Positions 48,476 to 58,907 of a stretch of DNA of 64,000 nucleotides are shown in pieces (the first letter of the stretch is position 1; the number at the start of each line of letters is the position of its first letter). Made by a program: the position numbers and the translations under genes. The notes beneath the pieces were generated by a model that did no database searches, had not been told where the DNA came from, and worked only from the letters and a program-made list of their open reading frames with translations. The stretch comes from Portulaca oleracea (lineage: Eukaryota > Streptophyta > Magnoliopsida > Caryophyllales > Portulacaceae): NCBI GenBank assembly GCA_029582165.1, contig CM055890.1:9489787-9553786 (forward strand), given 5' to 3'.

Positions 48476-50087
48476 TGTAGGACCCAGGAAAAAACTTCCA
48501 ATCGTGCCCTACGCGGTGTATGGCGAGTCGAAAGAGGTGTCTAGTCTTTAAGGGATATAAATTGAATTTTTACGTATTAAAAATGTTCAACCGGAATGTT
48601 TGAATTTTATTTTGAACATTAAAATTTACAATTTTCCCAGAATAAATAAGAAAACCGAAATATCAGAAATAATCTGCATGAAAATCGAGGCGTAGGGAAT
48701 GACCGGGTCACGACCAGCGCCATCTTTGGTCACTGGCGCCCCGAGCTATGATCCCGGGCCTTTCCCGAGCGTTTGGGTGACGGAAGTGGGCTCGGGCCAA
48801 CAGCCGTGCAGGCCCGCACAGGGTGCTGGCTGTTGGACCGAGGCCACCAGTCTTTTTTATTTGCGATCTCTGGTATTCGAACTATTTCGGGAAATAAATA
48901 AATTTTAAAATTCGAATAAAAACCACATTTCGAATGAATCAGATTTAATCAAATTTATGTTTTTTTAGGAGTCGCCAATTAATTTTTAAGAGAATTAATA
49001 AACTCGAATTTTTCTTGACTCCGCGTAACCGCGAACCATGAGATTCGGATCCGGGGGTAAAGTTACGAATTCGAAAGTAAAAACCTTCGAACCCGCCCGT
49101 TCAAAGAACGGACTCTACTAGATCGGTTTATTAAAGAAAAAGAGTAGAAGGGGAGAATTAATTAGATTAATTGATGTTATTTAAATGCATGCGGAAATTA
49201 AATGCGATAATAAAAAGAATGCGATAAATAAATGAAAGCGATAAACAAACATGCATATGAACAAAAAAAGAAATTAAAATTATTCTTTCAAGTAATCAGA
49301 TTTGGATTAATCATACCCAACATTAATGTCAACATTACGATATTATGGGCGATTACAAGAAAATAATAACGAAAAAATGAAAATGCGAAAATAAAAATGC
49401 CAGAATGCATGTATGCAAATGAGAGAGGGAGAGAAGAAGAGAAATCCACCTAGTGTCAATACTCCCAGGTGGTTTCGGTGTGAGAAATGAAGTGTGAGGT
49501 GAGGGTATTTATAGGGTGAGTGAGTGAAGGGATTAGGTTTAGGAATGTGCTAAAAATAGCGGATGCACTAAAAATAGCCAATTTGCTAAAATTAGTCAAT
49601 TTGCTAAAATTAGTCAATTTGCTAAGATTAGTCAACAGGCGGGTCTGCCTGGCGTGAAAATCGAGGTCGGCTTGCGCAGCACGCGACCCGAGGACAAGGA
49701 TCCGGGTAAACAGGCTGCGGGCAGACCCGCACAGCGCCCCGGACCGGGTAAATGGGCAGCATGCGGACCTGCACAGCGCGCTTCCCAAGGCCCAGCTGCT
49801 GTCAGCACGCGACCCGAGATAGGAAAATCCGGGTCGCTGACCCGCGTGCAGGCCCGCCTGGCGCCCAGACCTTGCTCGGGTTCTGGGCAGCGCCTCGGGC
49901 TGCGTGCCAGGTGCATTTTTGGGCCTATTTCTTTTGGGCTGATTTTGTGGGTTGTTTTGTGGTGTTTTTCTCTCATTTTTGCATTTCAAGCATATTTTGG
50001 CATTTTATCTAAGCTAAAAATAAAAAAAAAGAAATACTAGAAAATAAAAAATTACAATATTACAAAGACACTTTTTGGGTGTCTACA
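48476..50087 (-). repeat. Inner element 5' LTR, complete
   Basis: 1612 bp, from TGTAGGACCC to GGTGTCTACA on the plus strand. Positions 49240-50087 match the left LTR remnant 40040-40844, with small indels and a different GC-rich stretch at about 49700-49790. The TATA box is at 49506-49513 on the minus strand. Confidence 0.88.
49506..49513 (-). promoter_or_regulatory. TATA box, inner element right LTR
   Basis: Plus-strand TATTTATA, the same position relative to the LTR end as the box at 40305-40312. As the 5' LTR this is the promoter that would drive the inner element. Confidence 0.65.
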
Positions 50088-50543
50088 ATAGGTGAGGGAG
50101 TGAGAGGTTTGGAGGGAAATGAGGGGAACATACCCCTAAGATTATGTCATCTCGGATCAAAACCCAGATGGGTTATAAGGGTCAATGGGAAGGTCAATGC
50201 ATGTGAGGCTATGATCATGGGATTGCATGGGAATTTGGCGCCAGAAAATAAAACCCAGGTGGGTTATATCGTAGCATGGCACGGATCGCTGACGTGGCTA
50301 AAACGACGATGTGTCGCTGCTGAGTATAAAACCCAGGCGTGTTATCATACGGGCGCTACTGGGCCGCCCGTAATGGTGCCTTACAAGTTTAAAACCCAGC
50401 TGGGTTTTATTAGATGTTGGCGAGTTGTTTCGGGCTTCAAGTTGTTGACCTTTTGGGTCCACTGACTCATTTAGTGTTTGGCCCAAATGACTTGCTGATC
50501 TTGATAGGTCGGTTTCACGCCGGTACAAATTCCGGTGTCTACA
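50088..50543 (-). repeat. Outer element 3' LTR, second part
   Basis: Resumes LTR sequence immediately right of the inner element. ATAGG and the following bases align with 62785 onward of the other LTR, where the sequence is TATTTATAGG. It continues to GGTGTCTACA at 50543 and then the polypurine tract. It holds four AAAACCC/GGGTTTT-type dyads (50159-50409). Confidence 0.86.
50159..50409. repeat. Four AAAACCC-N4-GGGTTTT dyads in the LTR
   Basis: Dyads at 50159-50176 (spacer AGAT), 50250-50267 (AGGT), 50326-50344 (AGGC, right arm degenerate) and 50389-50409 (AGCT; a perfect AAAACCCAGCTGGGTTTT). Spacing is about 60-90 bp. Equivalent dyads occur at 39257, 39336, 54549, 54627, 61981, 62060 and 62857. 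Confidence 0.85.
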
Positions 50544-50744
50544 GAGAGCCCCCACTTTGATCGAGTCCGAATAGGATGAAAGTCAATGTAGTCTGAGGAT
50601 ATGACTTTGGATTGCAAAGCCTGGAATGATGCTTGGAAATTGAGTCCTGCATTGTAGTTACGGGCGGTATGCGCCTCTTTGGGGATGATCTCGAGCAAGA
50701 ATGATGCTCTACCTGACTGTTGATGACAGCGACCTTTTATGCGG

Positions 50745-51475
50745 TAGCTAGACGATGGTGGTCCCTTTTAGTGGTGACCGGAGGACAGTTGGACGATGGT
50801 GGTCCCTTTTAGCGGTGACCGGAGCACAGCAACCTTTTATGCGGCAGTTGGACGATGGTGGTCCCTTTTAGCGGTGACTGGAGGACAGCGACTTTTATGC
50901 GACACTTGATGATGATGGTCCCTTTTAGCGGCGATCGGAGGGCAGCAACCTTTTATGCGACACTTGATGATGATGGTCCCTTTTAGCGGCGATCGGAGGG
51001 CGGCAACCTTTTATGCAGCAGCTGGATGATGGTGGTCCCTTTTAGCGACGACCGGAGGGCAACAACCTTTTAAGCGGAAGCTGGATGATGATGGTGGTCC
51101 CTTTTAGCGGCGACCGGAGGGCAGCAACCTTTTATGCGGCAGCTGGATGATGATGGTCCGTTTTAGCGGCGATCGGAGGATAGTAACCTTTTATGCGGCA
51201 ACTCGATGATGATGGTCCCTTTTAGCGGCGACCGGAGGGCAGCAACCTTTTACGCGGCAGCTGGATGATGATGGTCCCTTTTAGCGGTGACCGGAGGACA
51301 ACAACTTTTTATGCGGCAACTGGATGATGATGCTCCCTTTTAGCGGCGACCGGAGGGCAGCAAATTTTTATGCGGCAGCTGGATGATGATGGTCCCTTTT
51401 AGCGGCGACCGGAGGGCAGCAAATTTTTATGCGGTAGCTGGATGATGATGGTCCCTTTTAGCGGCGACTTGGAAG
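50745..51475. repeat. Tandem repeat array of about 56 bp, 13 copies
   Basis: Units carry GATGATGGTCCCTTTTAGCG, GCGACCGGAGGGCAGC and AACCTTTTATGCGGCAGCTG. Counting the GGTCCCTTTT core gives thirteen copies, the first few shorter. It lies in the 3' UTR side of the outer element next to its 3' LTR, a known position for tandem repeats in Tat/Ogre elements. Confidence 0.9.
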
Positions 51476-51550
51476 TCACGAGAAAATAAAGTATTAGTTT
51501 TATCGAAAAGTAAAGAAGGTTCAGATTTTTACCCGGGCTTTGGAAACTTC

Positions 51551-51661
51551 GGGCCGTAGTCTCGGACTGTGTGGATTGGAATTTCGTGGGCCGTAGTCTC
51601 GGACTGTGTGGATTGGAATTCCTCCGGGCCGTAGTCTTGGACTGTGTGGATTGGAATTCCT
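51551..51661. repeat. Triplicated 37-38 bp repeat
   Basis: Three copies of GGGCCGTAGTCTCGGACTGT followed by GTGGATTGGAATT begin at 51551, 51588 and 51626. They overlap the start of the antisense extra gene and may be promoter or leader sequence for it. Confidence 0.85.
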
Positions 51662-54141
51662 TGGGGTGGGCAAGATGTGGTCTTTGATGCAAAGGTCCCT
51701 CCAGCAATCCTGGATATGTTTGGTCCATTGTCTGCGTGTTTGGGTCAACGGCAGGGTCTTTCCAACCTCTCCTATAAGCACTTTGAACTGGCCATCTGCG
51801 CTGCAAGTTTCCAAGACTTACTTGAAGAGCAACGCCGCTTCATTTTCTTGGCGTACGTTATTTCTGCTACCCTTTTCGCCAATCACGGGGACAACATTTC
51901 CCTAACGTGGTTTCGAAACCTTCTCAACTTCAATAATATTCGAAACTTGAATTGGGGTAAGGCGTCCTACGCAAACTTCATCCACTGGCTTCGTCGTGGC
52001 GTAAGACTTTCGCAGGACGAGGAGGCGGTCTATCTTCATGCGACTCAGACTCGTTACCAGTATTGTCCTTCCCTGTGGAAGGTGCTCGGGGTATGTGCTC
52101 GAGACTTCTCTTTTTAATGCAGTTTATCCTTTCTTCTTTATTTAACATCATGTTCATGTAGTCATGGGCGTATGAGTACATCTCGGCCCAGGGTATTCGT
52201 TCGAAGAAGAATAAGACGGTACCAGCTGCTGAACGTTGGACTACCGAGGGCATTCACGACAAAAAGTATAAGCCGGGGAATCTTGACGTCATTCGTTGCA
52301 TTCTGGACAACTTGAAACCGGTATTTCTTCATGTCCAACATCTTTCTTTCATTTTCCTCTACATGTCATCCTTAAATGCTCCTTTCCTTTTGCAGGATCA
52401 AGTGAACTAGCAACCTTGGGCCGATTTTAATGTCGGAGGGTTACCACAACCTTTGCATCTGGTGGAGCATGATACCCGTCTTTGCCTCCTGGTTGAGGGG
52501 CCTTATGGTTATGTGTGGTATTTGGGAGAGAGAGACTCGAGGCAAATCCTGGGAGGTTATCTTGGTCTTATTCCCCTAGATCCTCCGACACATATGTTTA
52601 AGCCATGGCGGGTTGACCCGGGTGTTATTAGGAACATGGTTCAAGGTCAGGACTTGGACAACTTCATCTATGATGTTCCGCAGGAGCAATTCAATGAGGA
52701 TTTCGAACGTTATCTCAGCCGTTTGGCTCCCCGAGTGGTGAGTATCCTTTGTCTTTCTCCCTTGTCATGCTTTCATTGATTTCTAACCAGGGAATCTACA
52801 ATTGGGGCCTTATGCCAAGGCCGTTGAGGTGGAGGTTCCACGCGCAGAGGAGAAAATCGGTGGCTTCCTAGAGGTGGAACATAGCAGCGAGTGCTCCACA
52901 CTGCAGGAGTTTGACCGGAAACCGGTAAGTTTCATTCCGCATTATTCCCTTGTCACCTATCTTCAATTTTCTCGGGAATGATGCATGGTCTGTCTCTTTA
53001 CTCTTCAGCCAAGGTGGCCAGTCCTTCAGTTTCTTATCAAAGAGTGGAGCACCATAAAAAAACACACCCTCCAAGTATTCAGTGGCTCTGGTAGATATCG
53101 GGGCAATGCAGCTAGGGCTGCTGATATAGAAGCTTATGCGGAATCAGCTCTTAGGGAACCACCACGACGCTCAAATGTGGTTCTCCCTCGGGCGGAGCCC
53201 CCGCGCTACTCTTCAGTTGGGGAATATTCCTCTAGGGGCCGCGCTCGGGAAGATGTTGGTGGATCTTCTCGTCCTCCCTTGACATCGGTACCAGAAGGCC
53301 GCGGTAAAGGCGTTCTGGTGGAGGGTCATCACTCCTCCGGGTCCCACCGTAGCAGATCCGGTAGCAGAGGTCGTCGTCCTCCGAGCATGGAAGAGGACAT
53401 GGCTCAAATGTCTTTGGAGGAGCCATTTGATCAGGGCGGGTCATATCACAGTGGTGGCTATGGTGATGATACTCAGCCTCACTCATATTGGGTGGAGGAT
53501 ACTTCAGAGTCGAGCGTCACCAATCGGCCTTCGCATTCTCACCGTACTCCAGCTTTGGTGCGTTCTGCTCATCGAGGTTGAGAAATAGTGGTGAGGGATC
53601 GCGATTCAGGTGCATCCGTAGGGTACCCTGGCGGACAGGCTCTAGCGGATGACGCTACTTCACGTCCTGCACCCTATGATATTTCCTCTTTTAGCTCCGA
53701 TTCTCATTCTGCCGGGTGGCGTGTTCCGGCTTCTGAGATGGGCCCTTCATGGCCTACGGGCTTGCATGAATGGTCCGCGCCTCAGAAATCTTGGCTCGGT
53801 GGGTCTACCCTTCTGGTTGGCCGACCCCTAGTCATGTGACGGAGTCTGCTTGGCCGACCCCTTCTTTTAGTTGGCATGTCCCGGAACATTCTTGGCTGGC
53901 AGCTTCGCAGGAATCTTCTAGGTCCTCACCTTCAAGGACATATCCTCGAGGAGAGCCTTCCCCGGTGCAAACACAAGACACTCCTCCTCCTCCGGCATTC
54001 TCGAGCTTGGATCCTACACCTGGCCCGGATTATTATTCTTGGGACACTTATTTCGGCACGGCTGGTACTTCCGACGCTGGAGCTTTAAATGCAGGTGGCA
54101 ACTTGGCAGAGGACAACGGCGATTTGGGCTCCCTGTGGTGA
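51644..54141 (+). pseudogene. Antisense extra gene, plant mobile domain-like
   Basis: Plus strand, opposite to the outer element's pol. Exons: 51644-52090, 52162-52320, 52396-52737, about 52791-52924 and 53009-54141. Introns are 53-84 bp with GT-AG ends. The N-terminal part resembles plant mobile domain (PMD) proteins: FGPLSACLG, SLTWFRNLL, a LNWGKASYANFIHWLRR helix, SLWKVLG then SWAYEYI, and LDNLKPDQVN followed by a TAG (52408-52410) where PMD proteins usually have tryptophan (WQPW). The C-terminal half is low complexity, rich in S, G, R, P and W. Faults include that nonsense codon, a 2-nt phase break at the exon 3/4 junction, a TGA at 53579-53581 and a frameshift near 53800. It was probably captured by an ancestor; extra antisense genes are known in Tat elements. 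The start codon choice is uncertain. Confidence 0.7.
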
Positions 54142-54399
54142 CCAAACTTATGCAATGCAAGACTCTTTGTACTTTTTTTTTTATTTAATGCGTGACTCTT
54201 TGTACTTTTTTTTTATTTAATGCGTGACTCTTTGTATTATTTTTTATTATGCAAGACTTGGTGAATGCACAACTTTGACGCTTTATTAATGCAATTTTGA
54301 AAGGTTTTCTACATGATGGGATTAATCCCAATCCCGCACCCCCAAAAGAAAAGAAAATAAAAAAAACCAAAAACTTAAGTGTCGGAGTTAACTCGAGCA
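54142..54399. other. 3' flank of the extra gene
   Basis: Three imperfect copies of a GACTCTTTGTACTTTTTTTT and ATTTAATGC unit (54160-54245), then AT-rich sequence. No coding signal. It may be the 3' UTR of the extra gene. Confidence 0.45.
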
Positions 54400-54855
54400 A
54401 AAATTTCAGAACCAAGTGTCATTGGGCCGATGACAAACCCGAGACATAAAAGATACACGAATGGGCCGGTTGAAGTCAAAGGGAAAGGCCCAAAAGAAAA
54501 CAGCAAGCAAGAGGGCCGCGAGAACTGAAATCCGGGCCTGGACCGTTTTAAAACCCATGCGGGTTTTAGCGGCTGAAGAAGGCGAGCCTGAGCCTGCTGA
54601 GGCGTGCACGCGTGGCCCTACTGGGGTTAAAACCCAAGCGGGTTTTAACTCTTTTTTTTCGCTAGCCATTGGAGAAAGGCTTAAATCATGGATTTTGGAG
54701 CAACGTCCGTATGACCGTTTTCTTGATGATTTGCTCCATTTTGATCTTGGGTGAAGGTGTATAAATATCCCAGCTCATGCATGTTATCATCACTCATCTG
54801 CTCTAATTGGAAATCTACATACAAAACTCACAAAGAGTCTTCCAAATTGATGCCT
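54400..54855 (+). mobile_element. LTR-like fragment with plus-strand promoter
   Basis: Contains two perfect TAAAACCC-N4-GGGTTTTA dyads (54549-54568 and 54627-54648) followed by a TATAAATA box at 54759-54766. This is the layout of the outer element's U3, but in the opposite orientation. It replaces the integrase of the outer element: pol similarity ends near 54855. It is probably a fragment of a related LTR placed in reverse orientation. Confidence 0.5.
54759..54766 (+). promoter_or_regulatory. TATA box in the LTR-like fragment
   Basis: TATAAATA on the plus strand, pointing into the 3' end of the outer element's pol and away from the extra gene. If active it would give transcripts antisense to pol. 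Confidence 0.45.
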
Positions 54856-57800
54856 GTAGGTGACTTCTTGTATAGACGATCTTGGATCAAGCAGCATTGT
54901 GCTGCTAGAGACCTGATCGTTCGCTGTCCTCGAGCATCCAACTCAGCTGGATATTCTCCATTCCGAAGAAAATTATATATGTTATGAAACCATTCCTCAG
55001 TTTCCTCTTCTTGTGTCTCCATATTGCAGACATATGCCGGCTCAGATTGCCACTCTACTATTATTGGTAGCTGGAGCGTCCCTGATGGGATTGATATCAT
55101 CGAAGATAACTTGGCCAGAGCGTCAGCTAATTCATTGTGATCCCTAGAAAGGTATTGGAAGCTAATTTCCTCAAATTGGTCAGCAAGTCCCAAAAGCTTC
55201 TGCTGATAAGCCAAGATGCACTCACTTTGAACCTTCCACGCTTCTTAGCCTGATTGATGATGAGGCTAGAATCTCCAAAGACCTTTATATGGCGTATGCC
55301 TAAAGCCAAGGCAGCTTGTAGACCCTTGATGCATGCTTCATATTCCGCAGCATTGTTAGTAGCATCAAAATCCAATTTTACAGATACAGGGACGTGTGCC
55401 CCTTCGTGAGATATTATTAGGACTCCTACTCCACAACCCATTTGGTTAGAAGCTCCGTCAAAATACATTTCCCACGTAATTTCATCGGTGAAGAATACAT
55501 CTTTGTCTAGTAATTCCAAGTGAGTGCTTGGAGGTTCCTGTGATGGTGAAGCAGCCAGGAAATCTGAAACAACTCGACCTTTGATGGACTTCTGGGGTAA
55601 ATATTGAAGATTGAATTCTGAAAGCATGACTACCCATCGAGCGATGCGGTTGTTGATGGTTGGTTGCTCCATAATGAATTTGATGGGATTGTTCTCAGCT
55701 ATGACATATACGGTATGCGAAAGCATGTAATGCCTTAGCTTTTTCGTGGCCCATACTAATGCAAGAGCCATTTTCTCTATGTCAGCATATCGACTTTCAT
55801 AGTCTAGAAACTTCTTGCTCAAGTAGTAGATGGCGCTCTCTTGACCTTTTACCTTTTGAGCCAACATAGCCCCCATTGCGGAGCTGGTCACTGTAAGGTA
55901 AAGGAGTAGAGGCTCATCTGGTACTGGCGGCATGAGGACTGGAGGATGTTGCAAGTACTCCTTGATTTTATCAAAGCCAGCTTGACATTGATAGTCCCAT
56001 TCTACTTTACTTCCTTTCTTCAGTTTCTTGAACAAAGGTTCACAGGTCATGGTGAGCTTCGAGATGAACCTACTGATATATTGAACTCGACCTAGGAAAC
56101 CCCTTATCTCTTTTTCCGTCCTTGGCGGTCGCAATCTTGGATAGCGTTTATCTTTGAGGGGTCATCTTCGATGCCCTGTTGGCTGACCACATAGCCTAGC
56201 AACTTCCCCGAGGTGACACCGAAAGTGCACTTTGCTGGATTAAGCCGCATTTTGTACTTACGAAATCATAGAAAGAACTTGCGGAGGTTTGGAATATGCT
56301 CCACCCTTTTCTTAGATTTAACAATCATATCATCCACATAAACTTCTACTTCTGTGTGCATCATGTCATGAAGTAGGTATTGGCTGTCGTTTAGTATGTT
56401 GCACCGGCATTTTTAAGACCGAAAGGCATGACGACATAACAGTACGTTCCCCACGGTGTGGTGAAGGAGGTTTGCTCCATATCTTCTTCTGCCATTTTTA
56501 TTTGATTGTAACCGCCATATCCGTCCATAAAGGAAAAGAGTTCATGTCCGCAAGTATTATCCACCAACACATCAATGTGAGGTAATGGGAAACTATCCTT
56601 GGGACTGGCTTTGTTAAGGTCTCGGAAGTCTACAGACATGCGCACTTTCCCATCCTTCTTGGGCACTGGAACGATATTAGCAATCCATTCAGGGTATTGG
56701 ACTGCTTTGATAAACTTAGCATTAAGCTGCTTGATCACTTCTTCTTCAATTTTCTTAGCCCATTCAGGATTGATCCTCCTAGCCTTTTGTCGAACCCGCT
56801 TTGCATTAGGGAGCAAAGGTATAGTGTGCTCCGTAATCTCCCTGTCAATCCCCGGCATGTCCTCGTAACACCATGCGAATACATCCACAAACTCCCTGAG
56901 GAGCTCCGTGAACGCTACCCGTTCTTCTGCTGTGAGCGAACTACCTAACTTCAACTCTCGAGGTTGTTCTTCCGTGCCCACATTTATGGTGATGGTGTCT
57001 TCTAACACCGCCATTTTATGCTCATGTTCATCAGAAAATTCTTTTAAGGGTTCATTAAATTCCAGATTATTATTGGCGCAGCAGTTCAGGGAAGAGGGGG
57101 GAAGAAGAATCTGAGTAACAGAAAGGTTCATCTTATTGAATGTAGAAAGGAATACATCGTCAGCAGACTCAAGACCAGACTCACTTGACCCTAGACCCTT
57201 AGGACCTGACCCTATGCCATTAGGAACATACTCTCCTCCAGATAAAACAAAGTTATTCTCCTCAGTATCAACCCATGAGACAGCCTTGACTCCTCCATCT
57301 TCGGTGATCATAGAGCTCTTGTCAAAGCTTAGGTTGGATAATATAGCAATAATAGCGTCAGCTTCAGACTTCTCTTTGACAGCTTCTTGTCCGAACAACA
57401 TGCCAAATATGTTGCTCCCAGCAAAATGAGTCCATTCTAATGATGGTTGTTTGTCCCGAGCGAGGACAAAGACAGTAGCCATATTAATGGTGTAGTCATT
57501 GAAAACTTCTAACCCTGAAACTTGAACTCTCTTGTTCTTCAGGTAGAATGGTTCAGGGAACCCATAATACGGGAAGTCATCACCTTCCCTAACAAACTGT
57601 CCATTCAGAGTAAGTGGATAGGGCTTCATTTGGAACAAGGTAGGAGGATTATCCATCCTCTTCTGCTCAGCTATAGCTATTTTGGCAAGCCCAACTTTCT
57701 TCTCAGTTGGCCTGTATCCTAAGCCGAACCTTCCCTTCTGTTTAAATGCCTTGAACACAGGAGGAATTTTGTTTTTCGGATTCTTTCCTAACGGCATCCC

Positions 57801-58898
57801 AAGGAAATGACCTTGTCTCTTGAGTATAGCGTCCACTTTGGGATTTGAGTATGGATCGAAGTCAAAGTGAGCTTCGTCCTGGCTCAATGTCGCCACGAGT
57901 TTAAAGTCATGGAGTTCTTCGTCCATGGAACTGTGCTCCACTTCAAGGGTCGTTTGCTTGGGAGTAAAAACAACATTGATGGGTTCTCCCGAGATTGTGA
58001 TCACTTGGCCTTGGACCAACATCTTTACCTTCTGGTGTAAGGTAGATGCTATAGCGTTGCATTCGTGAAACCATGGCCTCCCTAGCAGCAAATTAAAAGA
58101 AGCTGGAATGTCTAGCACTACGAACTCCACATTCCGAGTGATATTGTCTGTAGTGATAGGCAATATTATAGACCCAACCGACCTTCGAGGAGAACTGTCG
58201 TAAGCCCTGAGTTGTACACCATTTTGAGCCAAATGCTGTTGTTGAACTCCCAATTTCTGTGCCGTCCTCCAAGGGCACACATTTACAGCCGAGCCATTGT
58301 TGACCAGAACTAGCGGGATAGTCTTATTGGAACATTGCACTGTAAGGTATAGTGCTTTGTTGTGGGATACTCCTCCTTGAGGTAGATCTTCGATTCCAAA
58401 GGTAATGACCTCTTGATGGGTGGCCACATGAGCTACCAAAGATTCAGGAGTCATCGTGGGAGATACTGTTAATGCAGTAAGAGCATCTAACATCCTTTGT
58501 CTATGCGCTTGTGATGCGCATATCAGCTGCCAAATAGTAACTTCGGCTCTAGTCTTCTTGAGTTGTGCAAGGAGAGGATCTTCAGGAGGGACCTGGATGT
58601 CATTACTACCCATTGGTGTAGGACTGGGAACAGCCACTGGGGTGGTGGTATTCCTGTTATTGTGGCGACCGGACCGAGTGAGAAATGTCACATCATCCGA
58701 TGTTGGTTCATCCGTCTCCATCCATTCTGTCTCAGAGTGCTCATGCCTATCATCCTCATCGCTGTCCCAAATGTCGTGGATGGATAGGTCTTCATGAAGA
58801 CCAAATATTTCGGGGATAGGCTGGCCCGTCTCAACGATCAAAGTGGAAGGATCAAAACTAAAATCTCCACAGAAGATGGCATTAGTATGCTCGGGCAT
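54856..58898 (-). pseudogene. Pol: protease, RT and two RNase H domains
   Basis: Minus strand. 58898-56391 holds 835 residues. A protease comes first: its active site reads VLVNNGSAVN with N200 where the family has D, followed by LLGRPWFHE. Then come a linker and RT with VPVPKKDGKVRMSVDFRDLN and GYNQIKMAEED. A TAA follows GATY (56391-56393). In a second frame the catalytic YVDDMIVKS motif (about 56320-56345) appears. Then 56134-55127 encodes the RNase H linked to RT, and a second RNase H-like domain with MYFDGASNQMGCGVG, NNAAEYEACIKGL and GDSSLIINQ, a Tat-lineage trait. A frameshift near 55230 leads to RDHNELADALAKL and the start of the integrase zinc-binding region (to about 54855). The integrase catalytic core is absent, so the element cannot integrate by itself. 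Confidence 0.88.
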
Positions 58899-58907
58899 TG
58901 GGTTGCT

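Larger units (their letters stand above)
40038..50087 (-). mobile_element. Inner Tat-type element without pol, nested
   Basis: Left LTR remnant 40038-40844, interior 40845-48475, right LTR 48476-50087 (1612 bp, complete). Both LTRs end GGTGTCTACA and the right one starts TGTAGGACCC. The primer site is at 48455-48473. The polypurine tract (plus strand GTTAGCCCCCACTTT) adjoins the left LTR at 40845-40859. The left LTR lacks about the first 760 bp. Coding capacity is a single degenerate gag without capsid (46472-47368). No protease, RT, RNase H or integrase sequence is visible, so it must have depended on an autonomous relative. ATAGG at 50088-50092 is the right flank; the left target copy was lost in a deletion. 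Confidence 0.87.

Noticed and set aside
41161..51475. Regular tandem arrays that could be mistaken for CRISPR-like repeats.
   Set aside because: There are no unique spacers between units, the units abut directly, and the context is a plant retrotransposon 3' region.
56599..58797. Plus-strand open frames of 60-113 codons.
   Set aside because: They are antisense shadows of the minus-strand protease and reverse transcriptase.
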